Assembly: GCF_001540865.1 (NCBI RefSeq)
Contig: NC_033628.1
Location: 3,173,077-3,237,076, forward strand
Direction of reading: 5' to 3'
DNA length: 64,000 nt
DNA from: Ananas comosus
Lineage: Eukaryota > Streptophyta > Magnoliopsida > Poales > Bromeliaceae
Part shown: positions 54,101 through 64,000 of the stretch, piece after piece
How the letters are laid out: each line of letters begins with the position of its first letter
Numbering within the stretch: position 1 is the first letter of the stretch
Translations under genes and position numbers: made by a program
The notes under the pieces: generated by a model
Seen by the model: the letters and a program-made list of their open reading frames with translations, nothing else
Databases searched by the model: none
Told to the model about the DNA's origin: nothing

Positions 54101-56570
54101 TTTACTAAGGTAGGTTCTCTAGATTTTGAAATACTAGGAGTGCTTATAGTAGAATTGAGTTCTGGAGTAGGTTCTGACCAGAAATTGAGTCGAATTGGTT
54201 TTGTAATAGGCTTTTGATGACATTCGAACTCAATTTGGTGAGGAATCTGTAGAATTTTCTTAAGTATCAGAGGTGAGTTGAGAAGTAAGTTTCACGATTT
54301 CCGAGTTTAGATTTAGTAAATCCCATTTGGAACTGTATAGGTTAAGCTGCAGGATTGTTCTGGACCTGATCTGTGCGCTCTAAGATAATAGTATTGTTGA
54401 GAAATAGATCGATACCTGGTTTTTTAGCTTGGTTGTTTTCAGTTGAGGCTGGATTTTGTTGCGGAGCTTCTCCTATCAATTGTCTAGAAAGTGTTGGATT
54501 AGAGATTAAGCTGGGTTGATGTTATCTAAAAAGTGGTTTCGGAATTGATTCTACCTAAGTTTTTGAAATTTCCAGCATGTGCATCATATTTTTGATGATA
54601 AATTTCTAATTTAAGTAGGTCAAACTGTAAATTTGCATTTGTTCTTAGGGATTAATAGATGGAATTTAAGTTTATTCAAAGTCGATATTCTTGCTAAATA
54701 TAGATAATTTATTATTTCGAAATTGGATTTAATGTAATATGGATGAAACTTTAATTACGACACTGGTTCATTTTTTTGATGAATTAGAAACAGTATGCTA
54801 GTGATGATGATTTTCCTTTTGGTTATATCATCACTATAGGCGTCTGTGCAATTATTTTTTAAATAAGTATGGTTGTTGCTGATTGGACGATATTCAATTA
54901 TACTTGAAGACGACTTGTTGTTGTATTTGATTACAGGCGCAGAAAAGAGTTTAGGCGATTAATCTTTGTTCGTGATACGTTGATGCTTTTCGTCGGAGTG
55001 CGGCTTGTTGTATCCTAGAATACTTTAATTTTTGTGTAAATACTAAGAATGTGCGGAGAGTGGCCACATGTTGAGTGCTTTTCCTGTTTTCTTTGTAGAA
55101 TGGTGTTACATAGTTTGACCATTGTTAGTTGAGTCTTAGCTCGTTTGTAACTGTTTTGAGTTAGAGAATTTTCGACAGAGACATCATCTTGCCTTATATT
55201 TCGATGATACAATTTGTTTGGTAGTTTAAGGGATCTCCTTTAGATATGAGCATTTAAAAGGATACACTCTACAATGGACAGTATTCGTGAGCTATGACTG
55301 AGTGGGCCGTCATCTGGGTGCGCTTTTGTTATCTCTTCACGATTTTCACAGTTCTGTATGTTTATTGGGGATTTGGTGCAATTGTGTGTAACATTTCAAA
55401 GTGTCATGGTCATAATCGTAGTTATCATCTATCTGTTATGAGATGAAGTTTATTCTATCTAGTGTATAAGACGCGTTCGAATTTTCCAATGTGGAACGCA
55501 AATCCGATTGGTGAGTCATGGCGATTTGGGGAATGTAAGGTTTATCTAAATTCTAACTGAATTATCTCTTTTGAACTCAAATCGTTGGAAGGATCGCACC
55601 ACAGTGTCACTCCGGATATGAGGTTGTCATTAGGTGAGTTGCAACAGTACCATTTTTGGACAATTTTTTGTGACAATGAACCGCCACCCGATTAAGGGTG
55701 GGTGCAAGGTGAGTAGTTAGGAGCAAGCTAGACTGGTAGTTGGAGGTCCTTGAGATTGGTCAGTTGCGGCTGATTTGTAGTTATGGATGCAATTATGTAC
55801 AGAGATGGGTATGGTTTGGATACGATAGTATTAATGGCATTAGTTGTAAAGTTTTTCCAGCTTTTTATATTTGTCTTTACCTATCAGTTTCGTACTCATA
55901 CTGGTAGACTTGTGAGGTAGCAGAGGAGCATGCTTGGAAAACAAGGTGACAGGTACACAGAGAATACTCTATTTGTGGCAGTGTTCTTACTATTGTTGCC
56001 ATTTTTTTTCTTGCAGAGCCGTGATGTTTGCTTCTGATGTAAGGAGTAAGGAGTCGCAGCTAGACCTATCTTTTATGTTATTTTACTAGAGGAGTACGCC
56101 CTGCCAGAGCGAGTTTTTGAAGAGTATTTAGGGATACTTATCTATCTACATACAGTTGTATTGTGTTTACTCTCTTAAGAGGTTATGTATTTTGAGACTT
56201 GTTATTTAACAATGGCTTTTTTAAGTTATATATGTTGTTTTAGAGTTTAGCAGCTTCTATTTATGGTAATAATTTTATCTTATGTGCAGATCAGCTATCG
56301 TTTGTTACACACTACAGAAAAGATATTATTTGTGGCAAAATAAATTGGCGTACATAATTGTAGACCATATAGCTACTTTTACTGTGGCGATAAAAAAAAA
56401 TGCCACTCGATTAGCGTAACTAAAAGTGGATATGACTTTCGCCTACTAAATGATTATTTAACAGCCAATATTTGTTTATCTAGCTAGTCGGCACGTTAAT
56501 CGGCACAGATAGATATAATATATTGTTTAGTCACAGAAAACTCGCTATGTATACGACGAGGTCGGTTGAT
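51160..56570 (+). repeat. Noisy copy of the plus-strand LTR and its array
   Basis: Colinear with 25053-29556: TATA region CTCTATAAAAGTAG at 51419, unit anchors near 52200 and 54187, and a GTGCAGATCAGCTATCG end near 56285. Single-base gains and losses occur every few bases, which removes all open frames. At about 56325-56525 some 190 bp are added relative to the first copy. Confidence 0.7.
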
Positions 56571-58190
56571 CACTAGCCAAATATGTTCGAAAATTATAAA
56601 TTTAAGTTTCCAGATACCTCAATAGCTGTTACATCAAGTCTAGCATGAAAACCCGATCCGCTCATTTGGACAGCCGACCATTATGGGAAAATAACGTTGG
56701 GCTAGCACGGAGGCCCTCCATATTAATATCTTTGATAGAGTATATTATATATTAATTGGTCTATGTTTTAAAATGTATTTCGATTATATTCAAAAATTTT
56801 CAAGATTTCTAATGAAATTACTACTGATGCTCGATCTGCGCGTTTGATGTTAATTACATAAGCATAATGCGAGATTGGCAATGTTTATAGTATTATATAC
56901 TATTTAGTTCCAATTTATAAATTATTCTTAGTAATTTTTCGACAATGATGTCGAATAGTCTCATCTTCAAACCGTGCCTTAGCCGCTACTTTCGCGCATA
57001 TGTTTCTACTATTTACACAATAATATTTTTTCACTTATGTTTTTAAATAAATTAAATTTTAAAATTTAAAATTTGAACAATTAAAACATGTATTGTTTTA
57101 ATCTAAATAATAAAAATCAAAAATTTATAAGCATTTAAAATCTAATGTTAAATAAAATTTAATTTAATTTAAATATAAATTTAAAAATTTAGAATTTAAA
57201 TACAAATTTGAATTTTAAAATTTTAAAGTCTTTAAATATTATAAATTTAAATTTTAGATTTAAAATTTTTTTCAATTAAAAATTGGAATTTCAACTCATA
57301 AATTTAATTTTAATTTGAATTGTAGGCGTTAAAATGTTACAAATTAATTAAAAATTAAAAATTAAAAATTTATAATTTTATTTAAAATTTAAGAGTGATA
57401 ATATTTAAATTTAACATTAAAACTATTTAAAATGACGTATTAAGGATTCCGGAGGATCTTTGTTGAGCAGTATCCAATCTTCAGGCCAGTTACAACTGCT
57501 ATTCTTTCTCAATGGTTGGTGACATGCGCAGCAGCTTCAAGCCCACCGTGAGGTCGCCGGTCCGGCCCTTCCACTGCAGCGAGCGAGCGAGATTGCTTGA
57601 TTGCCCTGCGCTTAAGACGGAATATGGCCTGGACTGGAATGTGGCGGCACCTGTGACAAGGGAAGTTGGAGGGATAAATTTGAATTTTAATTTTCGTAAT
57701 AAAACACAAGTTTAGCTGGCATTCAGTTAATCCCAACAAATACATGCCTCCTCAATAATTATTTATATATCGACACTATTGTATGTATAATTACGATCAG
57801 AGACTACAAGATAACCAAATATATAATTTTGACAAAGTGCTGTAGGTCGGCTTAAGAATAACCCGAACGCCAAAAACTACTCTCCTTTAGAAAATTTACG
57901 AGAGTCAGATTATTTGTGATAAACAGGCGTCTAATTGTCTATTAGGCTAGTCGTGCAGCAGGTAATAGTTCGGCATTATTTAGAATGTGTTATAGCTAAA
58001 TCATGGAGGAATAGTTATGAGGGGATTGCAAATGTTTTATGCTGTTTTGCGAGCTATGGAAAATGGTATGACTATTTCAAAATTTATAAAAAGACATCTT
58101 ATCGATTATAATGTATTTGTTAATTTGTAAACCGGTATGTGAAAGGATATTCTTTCCAAATTAATAAAAGTAGCGAGACGCTTACATGCA
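56571..58190. other. MITE remnant, AT-rich tract, unrecognised ORF pair
   Basis: 56571-56730 matches 29560-29705. 57000-57420 is AAATTT low-complexity sequence. 57509-57745 has overlapping open stretches on both strands in GC-rich sequence, not recognised. The first copy carries the minus-strand LTR at this position instead. Confidence 0.45.
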
Positions 58191-58440
58191 GATTTGATTA
58201 AGACTTTCGATTGCGCTAATTTTACTCGATGCGGTAGTATATTTGATCTCAGGTTAGATTTAATGGAAAAAGTAATATATCTCCATACAATCAAAGGCCA
58301 CACTGTTAGATTCTATCTGCCCATTATGTCAGTTATTGATTGCACATGTAGTTTCTTCATTTCGAACAAACAACGTAACATGTGAAAAAATAGCAACGGA
58401 ATTTAGCAGCAAATAACTTGAACTATGCTGTCCGCTACTC

Positions 58441-58566
58441 AGATCCGCCATATCCACCACCGTTAGTCACTGGAGTCGTATCATCTTCGAGACTCCTTCC
58501 CTCGTCTGGATTTGTCGTCGAAGGAGCGGCGTTACTCAAGTCTTTGACATACTTTTCACAGTATTC
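58441..58566 (-). pseudogene. Frameshifted copy of UBC4/5-type last exon
   Basis: The minus-strand sequence matches 34713-34843 (TTTCACAGTATTCTGG, GGATTTGTCGTCGAAGGAGC) but with several one-base deletions and insertions. The acidic tail cannot be read in one frame. This looks like sequence error more than selection. Confidence 0.7.
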
Positions 58567-61500
58567 TGGACATTAAATAAAGAGAAAAGAATGTAATAAA
58601 AAGGTACACCACCATTGTTAGTCTTCCATTTGACACATACAACCTGCCCCCATCGAATAGAGATCATAATATGAACTTGCGTGACAAAAACAATTGATTT
58701 AGTGTAGGGCTGAGGGAGGAGTAATAATTGCCATTCAAAATATCGGGTTCTTTTATTTCTCCCAACACTTGATCGTATGTTGGATGCTCCCTTGTTCGCT
58801 ATACCGGATTTGCTCTACGCGATAAGTACCTGAACCATGCGAGGAAACCAATTGACGCTGGGAACCAAGAAAAATCAAAATAAAGAAGCACATGGATACA
58901 TCTTTATTATGGAACACCCTATCTATGGTAGCCTTCATCACCTATCCAGATAGTTCATTTCGAAACAAATTGGACGAAGTCAAGTTTTGACATATGATTA
59001 GCTTGCAAAAGATTGAACGCATCATTTCTCAAAGCCTTGATAGTGATTAAATAACACCTTTGGTAGACAATTGAACTTGCATACGGAACTGGAGCTACTC
59101 TCAATGAGTTGCAATCAAACAACCATTTAATACGCAATCCCGCTATCAGACTTAGACGTAATGAGATTAGATATCAAGGATGTATTAATTAGTGCTTTAT
59201 ATTATTTTTTATTTTTTTTGCATTATTATATAAGGAAACGTGCTAATAGAGGACATTAGGACTTTAACTAAGGGAGCTTTGTTTTTATAATCATATATTT
59301 TTTAGATAGTGATGGTTTCTCTCCTGTGATGATAGAATTTCTCACTGTTTCTGTCTGGCGCAAGGCATTTACAATAAGCATGAGTAACAGTCCATATGAG
59401 GGACCAACTAGGACTAAAATAAGGAGTTTCTGTTTTTCTTAATTCATAATATTTTTTAGATTGCCCGTAAAGCCACACACTGCACTGCCCTACCTGCAAG
59501 AATGGGTTTTTCAAACTTAGGACCTGACTGTCGGGCCCGAGGACCCGTACCGACACTTAGTCTACAGTATAACAAGGGTAGTTTTGCTGCAATTGAAAAG
59601 AAATGATTGCATGAATAACTTTCAGAGAAACTAGCCTAACTTAGTAGTGTGGATAAGAATATTTGCCTACCATTTCACATCAAAGTTGCATAACTAAGTT
59701 GGACCAGTCAGGCTCAGAATCCTACTGCGCTACTTCTTGTTTAACACATCCTCAGCTCTTCATTAGTCCCATTACTCCTCTTCTTTATCTAGACTTATGT
59801 CTGAGATGACCTTATACTGTTATGTGCCTCAGTATCCCTCTTACTCTCTGAATCTCCCTCCACAGATTCTGCTTTTAGTTTAAGCAAACAGGGATAGATG
59901 TAACAGGGGAAAGTAGTTAGAAAAATGAAATATTGAGGCCAATGAGAGAAGAAATGAACAGGGACTGCAAAGAAAACTGAGTCTGGTTTGGGAATGCTTT
60001 CGTAAATATGCCTGCTTTTCATGCTTTAGGGAACCCAATATTCGGAACACCTTGCAAATCCCATCCAAATGCCTTAAATCGGCGGCGGCGAACTAACAAA
60101 AAGATGCACCTGCACTGGCACTTTCCGCGATCCTCTATTAATAGGGCATCAGGGGAGGGGTCCAACGGAAATTTTATAGTATTTTTGGATCCTTAAAGGA
60201 TCAAATGGTGAGCTGAATCTAGCAAACACCATTCTCCTACATGGCTAAGAGATTCAACATAAACTAAAAAATCTCTTGATAAGAATGTTTATTGAACCGA
60301 GTACCAGAATAGATATGAATTGCTAGAAAAAACTATCAAGCAATTTGAGAACTCTGAATGTGAATCGAAGAAGGATAAAAGGTATGTTCTTTTTATTTTT
60401 TTTCTTTTTTCTTTTTTTTTTTTTTTTCTGTTTTTTATCACGCCCGATGATTCTCAGGATTACGTGCTATTTTCTGTTTATATCCATTCATACATATATT
60501 ATTTCCTTTTTCGATGAATGATTTGCTGACAGAAAGGAAGAGGATGCAAACTTGGGAACTAATGGGTTGAAAAATGAAGCCCTGCTCACATCATGGGTTA
60601 GACGACGGACTGGTTCTCATACTCCGGCGAAAAGAAACTGGCTATATTGTAGCACAAGATGTTTTACATATTTTTTTATCTCTCTATCCAATTTATTCCC
60701 TATATTATTTCTCATTTAACAAAATTAAGGAAGCATTAAAGGAGGTCACTCTATTTGTCTCTCTCTATTTGTCACTAAATAGTTCCAATTGCCTTATGAA
60801 GATTCTACTACATTCAATCTATAATTGAGCTCTCGCAAACGCTCACCTCCTTTTGCTCCAACATAAAAATCTCATTAACACTTGTCTGTAATCTCGAGAA
60901 TGTGCGCGAACTTGGACTAAATGAACAAGAAGCACTTTGGCAAAATTCAGAGTGAGCTTGCAAGCACTTGTGCACTATCATAAGTTTAAAGAACTCAACT
61001 GGTAGATGTACAGAGAGGTTTTCTACATGAAGAAGTCAATTTTTAAGCCTTTTTTCAATTAAGATCTCTTCGGTGTTTCTGTGGAGTTCTTCGACCTCTC
61101 AAAGGTTTCCGGTGGTGGGCAGACAGAGATCGGACATCGGTGAGCATCAAGATAGTATATCAAGTTAATCAGTAGAGTTTTTATAGAATTTACATAAGGT
61201 ACGAATAAACAACACCTATGGGAATTATGTCTATTTATGGACTAAAGCTATTAGAATGTGAACAATACTTGTTGGAGGTGGAGGCACTAGGTGAATAGTT
61301 AAGAGCTAGTTTACTTTCCTATAGACTATTATTGCTGCTTCTCTAAAAAAAATGACCGCGTCACCTTGTTGACACTTATTGTTTATTTTGACTTCCTTGA
61401 ACAAACAACGCTAATTATCTGAGGCATTATGCGTAGGCACCTTGTGTATAGAATTCTGATTGAGCTAATCATTGCTAGGTCTGGTAGGTATACTGATCTC

Positions 61501-61990
61501 ATGCTTGCAGTGGACCTTATCACTGAAGAATTAATAGGGATTATAGTGTTTATTCTTGTCTATTCAGCAAATTAGATACTGAAAAGCAAAAGACATTTAG
61601 TGCAATCTTAGGAATAGTTATCAGGATTACGTTTTCTTTGTTTTTCTCCATTTGAATTTTGATTAATTCCATAATATTACTTGTAGAAGTTGTGGCTTTA
61701 TTCACTTTGTGTTTATAGTAAGTTTATCGTATGTAGGATGTTGTTGAGACCTTTGTATTGCTATAACCTCCATGCTTGTAGGATTGAGGCTTAATCCTTA
61801 AGTTGTTGTTGTTGTTTAGTTGGTAACAGACCAAGAGACTGGGAGAGAGAATCTCCAAACTAGAAAAGTACACTATAGTGCAACGGACTTAAATCCTAGC
61901 CTAGTGGATCAGAATAGAGCAGAGAGATATGCGAGAAATGTGAGGGTTGGAAGAGAACGTGTGGCATCATACTGTTTTTATGCTAACGAT
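58567..61990. repeat. Noisy copy of 34844-38010
   Basis: Colinear with the first copy throughout (GATTCAACATAAACTAAAAA, GAAGTCAATTTTTAAGCC, GTAGGATTGAG..TTAATCCTTAAG) and dense in short indels. No gene. Confidence 0.75.
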
Positions 61991-64000
61991 TTGTTATCTA
62001 TTGAAAAAATATAAATTAATAATAATATAACAAAGAAATCATGTGTTTTAATATGCATATGTAAAGAGATGTAGTACACTAATCAACTTAGATAGCATGG
62101 CTTTTTATCATGCAAAAGTTCGATCTAACCGATCGCACAGTAACATTACCTCTAGCTAACATCTGAATAATTAGGAAGGAATCTTAATGCCTATAATGAG
62201 CTATATCTTCCTTCTTTTTATCAAATGAGTTGTTGGAGATCTGATTCACTTGTATCGTTGGATCTGAGAAATGGTAAAGGTCGTGGGATACAAAATTTTA
62301 ACTTAGGGATCAGATTAGGATAAAGCAAGAGTATGGTGCTGCTGCTCATCTTCCTATATGCATTTTCATGTGTAAAGACATGACACACTTCAGTTGCCTC
62401 TTTATATTACGAATAGCCAGATTAAATTTAATTATTGGATCACTCCCACTCAACCTTTCTAATAATCTGTGTACTATTTCAATAAGTTGTCTTAGGCAAC
62501 ATCAGTCACCAAGTGCAATAGACTACAATTTGGAGATTATAAGTTCTAATGTGAATCCAAGTCAACTTTGTCTAATTCATTCATTAGCAGCTTCGCAACA
62601 AATTTTTATTGCCGAATTTATGTGGGTACTAAAGGTATCGATGAAGGATTATGAAAACACTGGAAAAAGCTGTAATTAGAACCTAAATAAGTGATATTAT
62701 CCTTCAAATCTTAGATAACAAAGAACATCCTTTGTTTGTGAATTAAAACTTCTTTTAGTTGGTCCGTGATGGTCGACCTTCGAGTAAAAAGACAAGTCAA
62801 TCCTCATATCCAGTTCTCTTGCGAGTGGAACTTAAAATATTGTGTGTTCATATATCTAAGATTCAAAAGCGGCAATATTCTAGCTATCAAAGAGTTGGAA
62901 AGGTATCAACAAAAGTTTCAAACTATGGATATGGGAGATCTAGTCAACTAAAAAAAATTGTAATGATGATCTAGGTAGCCGTGTAATAATTGCCTACAAA
63001 TCAGAAAGGACAATCCTTCGTATGCTGGTAAAAGGGCAATACTTAATTGAAATTCCCGATCGCCCTGATCTCCAACAGTGGTAGTTGAGACAACTACGAC
63101 TAACATTCCACTATTAAGGAAAGCTTAATCGCCAGAGACAGATCAAATTGCTGTCAGCGTTGTGAAGTGGGATGTGTGTGCGGAGTTTTGAATAGAAAAG
63201 AAACAGGCTATAGATAACACTAGTAAACGCAGTCAGAATAGTGCCTAAATGCATCTAAACCCTCTGTACAACTTACGCAAATTGTTAAACAATGGCCATG
63301 GTCATATCAACCGTGCTACTGCAGTTGGATGCTATTTAAACATTAGTTGTATTAGTCGAGTTGCAAAGCAGATACCGAGTAATGATATTAGATTTAAGAG
63401 TTGTGGCTGCTTTTAATGTCAGATGAATACGTGATCATACCATTGGGCGTAAGGTAGAAATATGCGATAAAGAAGGGAAGCTTACCTTCATATACTTGAG
63501 GTATGCAATAACATAGATATGACATCAGTCGAGCTCTAGTATCCTGTTACCTTTCACTTTTGTTCGCTAAGCAGGATGAGTGAGCATCATCAGCGCAGCA
63601 AAGATCCATCTCCGTTCAAATGGGCTCCGGACGAGCATTGGACTATAACAGAAAGTTGCGGAAGGAGACCGTCGAAATACATTGAGGCGTTTTGATAGTG
63701 GCGTGATTGTCGGGAGACATAAAAAAGTTTATAATCAACATAATTTTGGACCTTTTATTCTTAGCTCTCAATGTTCTGATCCTATAAGATCAGCCCTGGA
63801 TTACCAAAATCCGTGTCCAGGTTCTGGCTAACTTACATCCAAAGCATCCAACGAACCAGACCGTAAATTAGCAGCGGCTAGGATGAATTAGTGTAAGCAT
63901 CGTAATGGCCAAGCGAGATTACGGTTTGCTACAAAATTCAATAAGACCCGAATAGTAACTCTATTGTCTATTATGTGATGAGATATCTAAAGGCTTCACC
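61991..64000. other. No gene recognised
   Basis: Sequence beyond the duplicated block. Open stretches at 62368-62679 (103 codons) and 62759-62974 (two frames) have no family I recognise. If this part is as error-prone as the preceding 13 kb, coding sequence could be hidden by frame shifts. Confidence 0.35.

Noticed and set aside
57509..57745. Opposing ORFs with Arg-rich text
   Set aside because: No family recognised and the surrounding block is error-prone; not enough to call a gene.
62368..62974. ORFs of 60-103 codons near the window end
   Set aside because: No motif recognised and overlapping frames; left as unassigned.

Overview
This window is plant nuclear DNA, most likely from a monocot. 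The evidence is spliceosomal introns, GC-rich first exons beside AT-rich intergenic DNA, a U/P-type cyclin, a plant UBC4/5-type E2 exon, exons of the plant PIR/SRA1 protein, plant LTR retrotransposons, and CACTA, Harbinger and MULE-type DNA elements. A bromeliad (pineapple-like) genome would fit, but this is an impression and not shown by the sequence. It is a draft assembly: there are five N blocks (2137-2199, 6382-6406, 17522-17621, 24122-25052, 29811-30571) and single Ns at 2517, 19622, 23261, 23668, 30985, 38179 and 43560. I saw no tRNA, rRNA or CRISPR array.

Layout. 1-6.4 kb: foldback MITEs seated in (TA)n microsatellites, LTR fragments and one Harbinger-type MITE. 6.4-9.65 kb: an LTR element whose only long ORF is a plant transposon-associated protein of 484 codons; its 3' LTR is cut by a CACTA end at 9647. 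11.6-15.5 kb is the most gene-like part. A minus-strand gene of unknown function is broken by a 248-bp tandem duplication. It shares a compact promoter region with a plus-strand two-exon cyclin gene that appears intact (223 aa). 16.6-17.2 kb: a MULE-like element with a GC-rich interior. 18.1-21.7 kb: two frameshifted copies of a small HSP20-like gene; an apparently intact relative lies at 46.9 kb.

23.3-34.5 kb: AT-rich repeats, then two related long LTRs in opposite orientation. The plus-strand LTR contains a tandem array of about 1.45 kb units, each with a TATA box. The minus-strand LTR is followed by an initiator-Met-type primer site and the start of gag. 34.7-38.0 kb: the terminal exon of a ubiquitin-conjugating enzyme on the minus strand plus noncoding DNA. 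38.5-42.4 kb: a decayed Ty3 integrase fragment and a gag-only LTR element. 42.6-45.0 kb: a Harbinger MITE, two fold-back palindromes around one single-N join, and two adjacent exons of the WAVE-complex subunit PIR/SRA1. 45.8-47.3 kb: the promoter and coding region of the HSP20-like gene.

From about 48.6 kb to at least 62 kb the sequence re-reads 23.3-38.0 kb in the same order, but with dense single-base insertions and deletions. This looks like uncorrected long-read sequence used as gap fill, or a badly polished paralogous copy. Reading frames there should not be trusted.

The genes do not form a pathway. The only regulatory arrangement I see is the head-to-head pair at 12.7-13.2 kb. The main points for a second look are the modular MITE termini, the composite HSP20 locus, the promoter-bearing array inside an LTR, the paired palindromes carrying PIR exons, and the noisy 13-kb duplication.
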